Assembly (NCBI GenBank): GCA_026168455.1
Contig: CM047426.1
Coordinates: 80,689,986-80,753,985, forward strand
Source of the DNA: Theocolax elegans
Taxonomy: Eukaryota; Arthropoda; Insecta; Hymenoptera; Cerocephalidae
Reading direction: 5' to 3'
DNA: 64,000 nt
The translations under genes were made by a program, and so were the position numbers. Each line of letters starts with the position of its first letter. Within the stretch, counting starts at the first letter, position 1. Of this stretch, positions 10,700-20,859 are shown piece by piece. Below the pieces are notes generated by a model. The model saw only the letters and a program-made list of their open reading frames with translations, did not search any database and had not been told where the DNA came from.

Positions 10700-11075
10700 G
10701 TTAGCTGTATCGGTCTGCGAGGAGTACTCAGCAATAGGTACCGTTAATCAGCTCACTATTGACAAAGACTAAAGTATATTTGTTATATCGCTTCACAATC
10801 AATTTGAGAGGAATAATTGCTTATAGTCAGAGAGAGAGAACTTCCTAGGAGAATTACTCTCGAACTGTATCGTTCACAAAATGAACCTTTCTTTTATACA
10901 TTATTGGCATAGTGGTGGGGGTAAGAAATTATCCTAATTGGTCTAAAAATAATGGTGGGGGTAATGAAAATAGGATTGCTCCTGATTGGTGATACAAATC
11001 GTGGTAGGGAGAAACTCAGCTTAGCAAAGGTATAAAAGAAAATACAAACATCAATTGAAATTAGTATTCAGCACG
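10700..11075. promoter_or_regulatory. Bidirectional promoter between polymerase and divergent gene
   Basis: TATAAAAG occurs on the minus strand at 10898-10891 and on the plus strand at 11031-11038, each facing outward toward a start codon. Between them are three ATTGG (CCAAT-type) sites and two copies of GGTGGGGGTAA. The plus TATA lies 45 bases before the ATG at 11076. The near-mirror layout suggests shared expression of both genes. Confidence 0.55.
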
Positions 11076-11751
11076 ATGGAGTACATAGTCGACGTCCAAG
11101 GATTCAAAATTACTGTGAACGAGTTCGTTTTTAAGGAAGTAGCTATAGTACCTCTAGAGGAGGATGCTTTACCATCAGTTTTCCTCTTCAAGCCACCACA
11201 TCCTTGGGATCAGCTATTGCCACAACTACCATGGAATATTGTGGAGATCTGGCAGTATTCCATACGATGATGTTGCTAGAACAATTCGAACTATCATCGG
11301 TGATTCGAAAGTCTATGTTAAGGGGCTTGAAAAGACAAAATGGTTGAGAATGATTCTAGCTGATGAGTAAGTTTTTGTAATTAAACATATATATATATAA
11401 AATTTCACATTCAAAACATAATGCGGATTTATTTCTTTTTCAGATCTGTTCAAAATATTGAAGATCTAAATTGTCCTCCACTTAAAAAATTAAATGCTGA
11501 CCTCGCAACATGCACTAATCATACCCAGTCAGCACAAAACGTCTTAAAGACGTTTCTAGACGTTTTTAAAACGCTTAAAACGCTTAATAACGTTTTAAAA
11601 ACGTCTACATGACGGACAGTGCTACCTGGGTACTGAGTGTACGTTTCCGGTATGTGCACTTCACAATGCTGTCGCCATGAAGAACTGGTTAATAGATCTG
11701 AATCAATCTCATTTTCAAAAAGATAATGAATTAATATTAATGTATAATTGA
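11076..11751 (+). pseudogene. Maverick-linked unknown protein gene, disrupted
   Basis: It opens with MEYIVDVQGFKITVNEFVFK, a start I know only from uncharacterised insect element-linked proteins; no function is assigned. Exon 1 runs in frame to a TGA at 11268-11270, but homologous-looking sequence (VKGLEKTKWLRMIL) continues in a second frame to a GTAAGT donor at 11367, implying a frameshift near 11260. The intron is 11367-11443. Exon 2 (SVQNIEDLNCPPLKKL..) is split by a 107-bp MITE at 11524-11630 and resumes with Cys/His-bearing sequence ending at TGA 11749-11751. It is divergent from the polymerase gene across a shared promoter. Confidence 0.6.
11522..11632. mobile_element. 107-bp MITE with TA target duplication
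   Basis: The element 11524-11630 has imperfect terminal inverted repeats, CCCAGTCAGCAC and the complement of GTGCTACCTGGG. TA dinucleotides flank it at 11522-11523 and 11631-11632. The interior is an inverted repeat built from AAACGTCTTAAAGACGTTT-type motifs. TA duplication with CCCAG ends fits Tc1/mariner-related MITEs. It interrupts the second exon of the host gene. Confidence 0.7.
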
Positions 11752-12055
11752 AAGCATCCTGAAAATAATTCATGTATTTAAAGCTAAATAATTAATAAAC
11801 TATATTAAAATGATAAATATTGATTTATTTCCACTACCTTTCAAACAACTTATTAAATCAGTAAGGTTTTATAAACAAAAAAAATAATAAAGTCTACTTA
11901 TACAATTTTCTATTTCATCTTCTGATTTTTTATAATAAAAAAAATTAATTATAGAAATTACAATCTAATATATTAATTACTCTGAAATTTGTGTAGAATA
12001 ATAGATATATGAGAGACATAAATTACAATACAAACAAAAAAACAAATTTGTTAAA

Positions 12056-13411
12056 GTGTTGATCAACAAATTTCTTTTATAACAGTATAAATAGAGTAAC
12101 AATAATTTTTATGGTTTTCTTTCAAGTCTCTAAACCTCTATACAAAATTTCAGAGCAATCGTTACATTAGTTTTGAAATAATGTTCATTAGTAGATATTG
12201 CAAAAATGCTGTATACGGCTTTTATTTCAAATATGTTATTTTTTATATTTTACAATCTAATGTATCGATTGCATTGAAATTTTGTATAGATGTTTGGAGA
12301 CTTGAAAGAAAACAATAAAAATTATTATTACTACATTTACATTGATGTATAAAAATTTCAAGTCAAACACTTGAGCTACATTTAATACATTCAAGTGTTG
12401 ATCAACAAATTTCTTTTATAACAGTTTAAATAGTATAACAATAATTTTTATTGTTTTATTTCAAGTCTCTAAACCTCTATACAAAATTTCAGAGCAATCG
12501 TTACATTAGTTTTGAAATAATGTTCATTAGTAGATATTGCAAAAATGCTGTATACGGCTTTTATTTCAAATATGTTATTTTTTATATTTTACAATCTAAT
12601 GTATCGATTGCATTGAAATTTTGTATAGATGTTTGGAGACTTGAAAGAAAACAATAAAAATTATTATTACTACATTTACATTGATGTATAAAAATTTCAA
12701 GTCAAACACTTGAGCTACATTTAATACATTCAAGTGTTGATCAACAAATTTCTTTTATAACAGTTTAAATAGTATAACAATAATTTTTATTATTTTATTT
12801 CAAGTCTCTAAACCTCTATACAAAATTTCAGAGCAATCGTTACATTAGTTTTGAAATAATGTTCATTAGTAGATATTGCAAAAATGCTGTATACGGCTTT
12901 TATTTCAAATATGTTATTTTTTATATTTTACAATCTAATGTATCGATTGCATTGAAATTTTGTATAGATGTTTGGAGACTTGAAAGAAAACAATAAAAAT
13001 TATTATTACTACATTTACATTGATGTATAAAAATTTCAAGTCAAACACTTGAGCTACATTTAATACATTCAAGTGTTGATCAACAAATTTCTTTTATAAC
13101 AGTTTAAATAGTATATCAATAATTTTTATTGTTTTATTTCAAGTCTCTAAACCTCTATACAAAATTTCAGAGCAATCGTTACATTAGTTTTGAAATAATG
13201 TTCATTAGTAGATATTGCAAAAATGCTGTATACGGCTTTTATTTCAAATATGTTATTTTTTATATTTTACAATCTAATGTATCGATTGCATTGAAATTTT
13301 GTATAGATGTTTGGAGACTTGAAAGAAAACAATAAAAATTATTATTACTACATTTACATTGATATATAAACATTTTCAAGGCAAACACTTGAGCTACTTT
13401 TAATACATTCA
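12056..13411. repeat. Four tandem copies of a 339-bp satellite unit
   Basis: Units begin GTGTTGATCAACAAATTTC near 12056, 12396, 12734 and 13073, giving periods of 340, 338 and 339 bp. The copies are nearly identical, so the array is young. Inside each unit TTTCAAGTCTCTAAACCTC and its approximate complement GGTTTGGAGACTTGAAA-like sequence form an imperfect dyad around TTGCAAAAATGC. There is no coding sequence; the open frames that recur in each unit are a by-product. Confidence 0.88.
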
Positions 13412-13525
13412 AGTGTTTGTGTTATAAATACTTTTTTGTATTTTTTTTTTTTTTTTAATATTTTATTTTATTTATATTAAGTTATGGTGAATTGAGTATA
13501 ATTCCCAACGTTTAATAAGTGTTGT

Positions 13526-13600
13526 GGCCCTGAAAAGGGCCGATTGGTTTTGGTAGCCCTGAGAAGGGCTGATTGTTTTGTTTTGGTACTAAAAAGTACC
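13526..13600 (-). terminator. Three histone-mRNA-type stem-loops (minus strand)
   Basis: Reading on the minus strand from the ORF stop at 13603 there are three 16-base hairpins, each with a 6-bp stem and 4-base loop. They are GGTACTTTTTAGTACC (13600-13585), AGCCCTTCTCAGGGCT (13570-13555) and GGCCCTTTTCAGGGCC (13541-13526). The last matches the metazoan replication-dependent histone 3' stem-loop consensus exactly. Flanks also fit: CAATC precedes the second and third, and ACCA or ACAAC follows them. Spacing is about 30 bases. In histone genes this hairpin binds SLBP and directs non-polyadenylated 3'-end cleavage. Confidence 0.65.
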
Positions 13601-13602
13601 GG

Positions 13603-13842
13603 TTACATCTGCTCGTCACATTTTGGACATCTTCGAGATTCCGGTGACGAAGCCGGAGGTGAAATAGGTGGTGATGCCGGTGACGATGCTGGTGAAGCCG
13701 GTGACGATGAGTTTGTTAAATCAATTATTTCCTGGATAATTTCGACCTCCAGTTCCTCCATCTGCGGCGACATTGGTGGAATTGGTAGACACTCAAAGTC
13801 GCTTTGAGTACTGCTAATGTAAGCAGAGTCGGGAGAGCTCAT
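13603..13842 (-). CDS. Unknown 79-aa Ser/Pro-rich protein
   Basis: The frame runs from ATG at 13842 to a TAA at 13605-13603, immediately before the first histone-type stem-loop. Residues 38-43 are EIIDLT, the classical shape of a SUMO-interacting motif after an acidic stretch. Residues 45-68 are repeated SPAS/SPP units, and the C-terminus has a CPKC pair (72-75), half of a zinc site. A TATAAAT on the same strand lies about 40 bases upstream of the ATG. The family is not recognised. The ORF diverges from the plus-strand ORF at 14166. Confidence 0.5.
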   Translation of the reverse strand: MSSPDSAYISSTQSDFECLPIPPMSPQMEELEVEIIQEIIDLTNSSSPASPASSPASPPISPPASSPESRRCPKCDEQM

Positions 13843-13875
13843 GATGCCAATGAGGTTTGGATCGAAAAACTAATT

Positions 13876-13890
13876 CAATTTATAATAGTG
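13876..13890. promoter_or_regulatory. TATA-like element between the divergent small ORFs
   Basis: TTTATAATAG on the plus strand reads CTATTATAAAT on the minus strand. It lies about 40 bases upstream of the minus-strand ATG at 13842. The same sequence could act weakly in the plus direction. The motif is visible; promoter use is inferred. Confidence 0.35.
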
Positions 13891-14165
13891 TTTGATGATA
13901 GAGTGGGGAGGCGGGAGGGTGCGAGCGGCGACGTGCGTTACGAGACGGCGGTCGTTGTCCGGGCCTCGCTCGCGACGACTATCCTGATCGTTGTGCTGGA
14001 AGATCCTCTGAAAGGTTAACGTGTTTGAGCACCTCAATAGATCGATTGAGCCTCGCTCGCGACTTGAGGTCTCAAACATTGATTCCTCCCAGAGATCGAC
14101 CACCATCTCCTCGAGCTTTCTCTAACGCCCAATTTCCCTGTGTGCCAGCTCTGTATATTCCTCCA

Positions 14166-14384
14166 ATGTTAGAGCATAGCGAACCGCGCGTGTTTGAATT
14201 GCCACCATCAGCGTCTCCTCCACTACGTCCTCCACTCAATGAACAGCAGAGGAGACAACGTCGTGAGTGGCACCTGTGGCGACGGGATAGATGGAAGGAG
14301 CTGGAGGCCAGGACGAGATCAACACCAGTTCGCCGATTCCAGCATTCATCACTCAAACTGTTCAGGAAAAAATTATTTTTGTAA
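14166..14384 (+). CDS. Unknown Arg/Pro-rich small protein
   Basis: The frame is open from 14025 to TAA at 14382-14384, but the first ATG is near 14166, giving about 73 residues; upstream residues may come from a spliced exon. The N-terminal part is proline-rich (PPSASPPLRPPL). It is followed by a strongly basic helix (RRQRREWHLWRRDRWKE) and a basic tail ending LFRKKLFL. The stop lies 15 bases before the first of four histone-type stem-loops. The composition suggests nucleic-acid binding, but no family is recognised. Confidence 0.4.
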   Translation: MLEHSEPRVFELPPSASPPLRPPLNEQQRRQRREWHLWRRDRWKELEARTRSTPVRRFQHSSLKLFRKKLFL

Positions 14385-14398
14385 AGAAAAGAAATATC

Positions 14399-14563
14399 AG
14401 CCCTTTTCAGGGCTCTCGTTATGTTAAACGTAGAGAAACAAATCGTTTCTAGAAAGTTCTTTTCAGAGCTAATAAATAACATGTAAGGTAACGAACTGAA
14501 AAATAATCGGTCGTTTTCACGACTATCCAATGTAAGGAAAAATAATCAGTCCTTTTCAGGACT
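14399..14563 (+). terminator. Four histone-mRNA-type stem-loops (plus strand)
   Basis: Four 16-base hairpins with a TTTC loop follow the plus-strand ORF. They are AGCCCTTTTCAGGGCT (14399-14414), AGTTCTTTTCAGAGCT (14455-14470), GGTCGTTTTCACGACT (14509-14524) and AGTCCTTTTCAGGACT (14548-14563). Stem bases vary by compensating changes (one or two G-U pairs) while the loop TTTC stays fixed, which argues for conserved RNA structure. ATC precedes three of the four. The loop and stem size match the histone 3' stem-loop. Confidence 0.65.
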
Positions 14564-14575
14564 ATTGTGGCTGTG

Positions 14576-14850
14576 ATGGAGAGAGAGAGAGAGAGAGAGA
14601 GACATACGCGTCGATATACACGTGGCTGCAATGACGCGAGAGAGAGAGGGAGAGATACGTGCACTGTTTTTTGTTTATTCGCTCGATGTATACGTTACAA
14701 CAATGGCGAGAGAGACAGAGAGAGATACGTGCGCGCTGTTTATGTTTCTTCATCTGCTGTATATGTGGCTACAATGGCAAGAGAGAGAGAGAGAGATACA
14801 ATACAATACTCACGCGCGCGCGCGCGCACACACACACACACACACATACA
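14576..14850. repeat. (GA)n minisatellite followed by (CG/CA)n
   Basis: Three units of roughly 90 bases repeat GAGAGAGA, ATACGTGC and a TGTATA..ACAATGGC segment. The block ends in a CGCGCG(CA)n run at about 14812-14848. Just after it, GGGTTAGAACCGGCCT occurs twice in tandem (about 14857-14892). Confidence 0.8.
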
Positions 14851-15120
14851 CACATTTGGGTTAGAACCGGCCTGTGGGTTAGAACCGGCCTAGCTTATCT
14901 ACTCAGTTGTGAAATTGTTTTTCTGAACCCTTCATTTTATATATAAATACTTATATTATTGGTTTTATTTACAGATACTGCAAAGTCTCTTGATGGTCGC
15001 TGACCAGTGCATTGACAATCTCTTGATCACTATCTTGGTCCAACTGACGTTCAAGAAAAATATTTCCATTGTACTACTGCTTGGTGATGATTTTATAGAT
15101 TCATCTTCTTTTTCATGATA

Positions 15121-15195
15121 TCTCTGGAGCCTCTCCTTCATGAACTCTCTGAAGCCTCTCCTGCATGAACTCTCTGGACCTTCTCCTTCGTGAAC
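15121..15195. repeat. Three 25-bp minisatellite units
   Basis: The unit TCTCTGGAGCCTCTCCTTCA plus TGAAC is repeated three times with a few substitutions, followed by a partial CCTCTAG. No function is apparent. Confidence 0.75.
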
Positions 15196-16617
15196 CCTCT
15201 AGTATTTCTTTGCAATACCCCAAGGAGCCTACTACTTTCTAGCGATTGAAGAGGAAGCATGCAAAAGTCAACTCGCCCTAACTAAAGGGTTTAGAAGGTA
15301 ATATATGCTTATTGACCAGCTTATTTATAGTTATGTGTAATAATTAATAAAATATAATATTAATGTATAACAATATTAATATATATTTTTTATATATATT
15401 AATATTGCTATAGAAATAATATTTCTATAATAACTATGCTGCCTATTTGGACAAAGGGTACATCTATGTTGTACTGTAGTGCGCGATAAAAACTTCACAT
15501 TTATGACACTTTCACCACTCTTAATTTCAACTGATCAACATGCAGAAATATGTTCAAGAGTTACTGCTACGATTATTCTCTAAGCAATATAGCAAAAAGT
15601 ATTTCGAAAGTTTTAACTTTCTTCATGGTAAGCTTAGCAATTGACCTGCCTCGTTGTAACTGCAAATAGTTTCATGTGATGTTGTAGTTATACTTTCATG
15701 AATAAAATATAATAGAATATTATATGTCACATCGACCTTTCAAATTTCCATTGATGAAATGAAAGCTTCTACAAATAATATATTGATAGTGCTTAGCATT
15801 TTTTATGTTATAAATAAATTTTCATAAGACCTTGAAATTTTTAATACATAAAAATATTGTTACAAACAACCTACATATAATAACTCACGGAACACTTAAT
15901 AATAGAATTTTCTAAAATACAATTTATGATTTTAATTTAATTTTATATTAAAAAATTTAATCAGCTTGAGAGGTCTTAAAGAGGCTGCGAAATTGTAACC
16001 CATATATCACAGCTGAGGAAATAATCTATGATTTTAATTTTAATGTAAATTTGAGATGTTTAGATTTCAGGGAATACTATATGTTTGAAATAAGCATTTA
16101 TTTATTACATTTATTATACCTGTGAAATATTTTATGTTCGAATATATATCTAGAAATGATTTTATCAATGTGATTGTGAATGATCTACTGACAAGTATAT
16201 GTATGCACATTTATATAATCATTTTCTATAACACCACAGTATAACAAATGTGGGTCTTAAATTTTTAATTTCACTTTTATACCTACTTACTTTATTGAAA
16301 TAGATTTTGAAACATTGTTTATTTTAGCAATTTTTTATTACGAATATAAAAGCACGTGTGTCAGCTACACGCTTGACATTCGAGGACTTAATAAATTGTA
16401 AATTTCGATAAAGAAATTAAAGTAAATAAAAGATATTTATTAAACTAAAAGTCAAGAAAGAAAACTCCTTCTATACCGTATACATACGCGTGAATACTTT
16501 ATTAACTATAAATAAACGTCTCAAATGAAGCATAAAATATATTCCTTATATTCTTACATATAATAACTCTTTAAATAAATACCTGAAACTTTTTATAATT
16601 TCAATAAATCGAATTAT

Positions 16618-17030
16618 ACAACAGGTATAACTGCTTATACCTACTGTTTTGTATTTGTAAGCAGCTTAGAGATTGAAAAGTATCAGTAACTAACATTAAA
16701 TAGTATATTTAAGTATTATTGAAGAATAAGAGTGCCATATTGTTTGAATGCAAGTATACAGTTACTCTGTTTTTTTCATAAATGCATTCGCTCATCTTTT
16801 TTTAAAAATTTGCCTAAAAGCCCATACAACAGGTATAACTGCTTATACCTACTGTTTTGTATTTGTAAGCAGCTTAGAGATTGAAAAGTATCAGTAACTA
16901 ACATTAAATAGTATATTTAAGTATTATTGAAGAATAAGAGTGCCATATTGTTTGAATGCAAGTATACAGTTACTCTGTTTTTTTCATAAAATGCATTCGC
17001 TCTCTTTTTTTAAAAAATTTGCCTAAAAGC
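16618..17030. repeat. 207-bp tandem duplication
   Basis: The segment starting ACAACAGGTATAACTGCTTA near 16618 is repeated at about 16826 with only a few differences in A/T runs. It ends with AAATTTGCCTAAAAGC in both copies. The high identity marks a recent tandem duplication. Confidence 0.85.
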
Positions 17031-17479
17031 ACCATAACTTTGTCTGAAATGCTCTGCCGCACTTAAACTTTGTATCATTTTGAAGGTAATTAATCGTCGA
17101 TGAATTAGATTTTTGGATAGAGTGTTTTTGATCGTACAACCTTTTTTTACTATAAAGGTTTTTATTAATTATAACTATATTCAATGTTTTAAACTAATAT
17201 AAATTAAATATTTCAACAGATTTTTCTTGAAATTTATAAACTTTTTTAAATTTAATGTATATAATAAAAAATTGTTAGATTTTGAGTTATTAAGTGATAA
17301 AAATGGCCAATAAGTAAATTTCTAAAAAAATTCGATTTTTTGATTGGCTACAGCTCTGGTACTAATTGAAATTCAGGTCTAAAAATGTAGCTATACTCTA
17401 CTCAAGTAGTTTTTTACTGATTCCACACATTAAAACAAAATTCTATTTTTTAACTGGATCACTTCACATGGAATCTCCT

Positions 17480-17520
<41 letters not shown>

Positions 17521-17881
17521 ATTGAATAAATAGTTTAATTAAGATTTTAGTTTTGATGTTCTGCTACTTTGAGTTTTGAGCTTCTGATATTTGCAATATA
17601 ACTTTTATTACTTTGATATTTTATATTTTTAAGAATTCGTACATTCTTTTTATTCTTATTTAATAATATTTATTAATATATTCCATTAATTTTGAGTAAT
17701 TATTAATTCAGTATTGTAATATATTAACTTATTTGTAGATGCAGCATATCAAAGCGAATAACCAGAACATGAGATAGAATAACTAGCAAGACTCTGATTG
17801 ACCTAAGTACTATTTCTCAAGTTCAGTATGCTTTGCAATGTTTAACACTCAAACAGAATATAGAAGAAATTTGCTGAAAAA

Positions 17882-18106
17882 TTTTTTTTTTTTTTTTTAT
17901 TATTTTAACGTTGCTCTTTTTATGCTCCCAAACCGGTGCTAATCAGCGACGGAGGACATACGATGTCTTGGTGAAGAAAGCACTTGATGAAAATACATTC
18001 GCCAGTGGTGCTTGTATCAATCGACCGCGGCCGGGAATCGAACCTGGGACCTCCAGATTACGAGCCCGACGCCCTACCGACCGAGCCATCGCAGGCCTTA
18101 ACTGAA
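17882..18106 (-). mobile_element. tRNA-derived SINE
   Basis: On the minus strand it begins near 18098 with a tRNA-like head. There is an A-box ATGGCTCGGTCGGTAGGG, a CTCGTAA loop like a tRNA-Thr(CGT) anticodon loop, and a B-box GGTTCGATTCC. The acceptor stem does not pair, so it is not a tRNA gene. A ~130-base unrelated body and a poly-A tail (poly-T at 17882-17899 on the plus strand) follow. CTGAAAAATTT-like sequence flanks both ends and is a probable target duplication. Confidence 0.75.
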
Positions 18107-18266
18107 AAAAATTTAATTTAATTGAAAACAAATTAAATAATCAATAATTAGGTATTCTTTACAATTAATTGTGTCTAATAATAATGCAATATAATAAATC
18201 TTTCTAAAAAAAAAACATTTAATTAAACGAATTATTTTAATATTTATTAGCTTCAACTACAAATAT

Positions 18267-20830
18267 TTATTCTATTAGTTTAAAATAGAAATCATGAAAT
18301 TCATTCGGAATCAATCTATTGTTAATAAGGGTATTAAAATATTTTTTCTTCGCATCATCTAATGGTATTTTTTCTGTATAGCACTGTTTTATTGTTTGAT
18401 TCTTATACATACTTGTTACCTCAATTGCTTTCTCACCATACCCATTCGTATAAACAATTTTATTATTTGAAATACTAATTGATGACAATTTTGAAATATT
18501 TTTCTATTGCTTTTTTATAACACTATCAACAAAATTCAAAAACTGAGATTGAGTAAACTCTTGCACTTCATATTTGGGAGCACTTACTTTAGCTTTACGT
18601 ATTAAATTACACCATTGTTCTTGCGTGTTAATATTTTGATTCCTTGCTGCTCGCTCGATTACTGAATGCATCCAGTCTCCATCCATTTGCGTATAGTTTT
18701 TCACAAGATAACTAAAATTTATAATTTTGCAATTAATGTTTATATTTCTTTCAAGAACATATTATAAATTAATATCATGACTTCAAATACATTGTATATA
18801 AAATGCAATTTCGGTTTTGACCGCCACAATTGTCACTGTAAAAACGAATATCTTTACAACCTTTTCCAATTTTGTCATGAATAAATTTCCATAAACAACT
18901 AGCGATTTCATTGGCCCCACGTTTTGCAATCGTTTCATTCCATATAAAACAATGTCCTTCTTTAGACGCTAAGTCGAATATGTTAAATTATGAATTGATA
19001 CTTTTCTTTTATAATAAAATGACGACGATTGAGCGCAAGGCACATTCAAAACCTTTTGCAAATCAAATGATGCACAGCAAATGGAAGAATTCTTTATTGC
19101 GGCTTCTTTATCATTCTGCATACAATTTCTAGTATAAAGTTTTTTTACTGATTACGCACTGATCTTTTTTCGGTCTCTGAAATGATATATTGAAATAACT
19201 ACAAAATACGTCCCTATAATGATGTTTCGAAGCTATTTGACTCTCTTCTGAAATCTTCATTTCCTTTTCATACTGTCTGTATATTTTATTTATCGTCAAA
19301 TTACTTGACAGGTATTGACGAGATGACGACGCTCTGCAATAGTGAGAATCAACTTTTTTGTACGATTCAATGTGTTTTTTACCGTCTCCGTTATTTTTAG
19401 TTTGATTTTCTTCCTTCTGTTTAAATGCTTTCCTCTTGCATCTGACGTTATTGTTTCACCAGTTGATGATAGGCTTTTCTTATTTTTAATTGTTCTCATC
19501 AATTTATCACTTATTCCTGTTAAACATATATGAAATTGCAATATCTTTAACTATTATAATAGACAGACAAAATAATAACAATATTTGTTAATCACCAACA
19601 GTATGGAGGAACATAGTTTGGCAAACCTTAATCTTTTTGCCTTGAGCAACTATAAAATATTGCCGAGCTATGCTTCTTCTAGGTTGACTGCAATGATGGT
19701 TCGTTGAATGTTGTATCGTTATGGTAGACTTATCGAGGTAGTCCCACTGTCGATTGTGGTCTGCTAATTTTCAAAATTCGTCAAATATTTGTAGCCTATT
19801 AACTAATGAAATGTTTTGTGAACATTTAAAACGACAGGAGGTGCATCCTGGGCCCAACACTTTTTTTGAAACCGATCGTCCACTATTGGGATTACAAGCC
19901 ATTCCTTTATTTGTGGCTTTCTTTAAAATATTTATATTCCAATCGTCAGGCTTCTTTTTTTCGTTTTCTAGTTAACATTTGTTTAGATGCTTCTATAAAA
20001 AAATAATAGATTAATATTATTATTTCAATCTTTAAAAATATTTAACTTTCTTATATTTTGTACTGAAATTATTATTTTTAAATTTATAAATTTTAAAATT
20101 TTTGATGCAAAAATTAATAATAACATGTTAACATTCTAAATAATCATTATTCATTATATAAATATTTTCTATAAATTAATGTTCTTAATAATTAATTAAA
20201 TGTTCTAAAGTTTTTAGCATTGTAACAAATAATAGGCGATACACGATTAACTAAAGTGTATGAGTACGTGACGAGGAGATACATAGTTCTCAAAATGTTT
20301 TATTAATTTAAATTTTTAGAATTACATTAGTTTATAAACATTTTTAAAATATGTGTATAAATTTACCTGAAATATATGTATTTTCGGAATGAGAAGTGCT
20401 ACCGTATGATTCGTAGTCGGACGTAGTGCGTTTAACGCAATTTCAGGAAATATTTAGAGAAGAATCCATCATTTTTTCTTCAATTGCTCCATTAGAATTT
20501 TGAAACAATTCTACCGATTCCTCTTGTGGTAAAGTTTGATTATCAAGTCCATTAGATTGTAAAATGTTTGCAAAGAAATACTTGAAATCAAAGCCTGTTA
20601 AATATACATTAAAAATTTTAGATTATAATTATAATAATATATTAGATTAAATGTTATATTATAATGTTTATATTATATACTTGAATTATTATTGTTTAGT
20701 GAAGAAGATCGATCATCGGATTGTGGAAATCCACAAATTGTTGATGTCGATTCCTTCGTTGACCACTGGGAATTCGATGATAGTACTTGAGATAGTACTT
20801 GAAGTACTTCCGTTAAAAATCAAATGAGTA
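18267..20830 (-). pseudogene. Decayed DUF7869-like (transposase-like) gene
   Basis: Minus-strand fragments in several frames share the order of a large insect protein family with a DUF7869-type domain. From 5' to 3' these are possible N-terminal exons at 20830-20680 and 20595-20365 (acceptor AACAG, donor GTAAAT), then a GKHLNR-containing region near 19440. FYSDNCGGQNRN follows near 18850-18800, then QMDGDWMHSVIERAARNQ (18704-18504), then the tail 18488-18267. The SDNCGGQNRN motif with its aspartate is reminiscent of a nuclease core; I infer but cannot prove transposase ancestry. Stops and shifts separate the pieces, for example between 18504 and 18488. The R1-like LINE adjoins its 5' side. 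Confidence 0.55.
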
Positions 20831-20859
20831 GAGTCATTGTAATCAACGATACTATCTCG

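Larger units (their letters stand above)
14895..17880. other. AT-rich stretch without recognised gene
   Basis: Apart from the repeats listed separately, nothing coding is supported. A (TA)n run lies at about 17484-17516. Frames are short and interrupted throughout. Confidence 0.5.

Noticed and set aside
12451..13335. Identical 68-codon ORFs
   Set aside because: They are by-products of the 339-bp satellite repeated in register, with no start context or coding bias.
13870..14106. 78-codon minus-strand ORF over the divergent promoter
   Set aside because: It overlaps the inferred promoter and 5' leader of both small genes, begins at ATG but has low-complexity Arg/Ser content, and no stem-loop follows its stop.
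14567..14946. ORFs rich in RERERE
   Set aside because: Pure translation of (GA)n/(CA)n microsatellites.
17943..18106. Functional tRNA-Thr gene
   Set aside because: A- and B-boxes are good but acceptor strands do not pair, the T-stem has a mismatch, and a poly-A-tailed body follows.
17911..18131. ORFs containing PRPGIEPGTSRLRARRPTDRAIAG
   Set aside because: This common peptide is the translation of the tRNA-derived SINE, not a gene.
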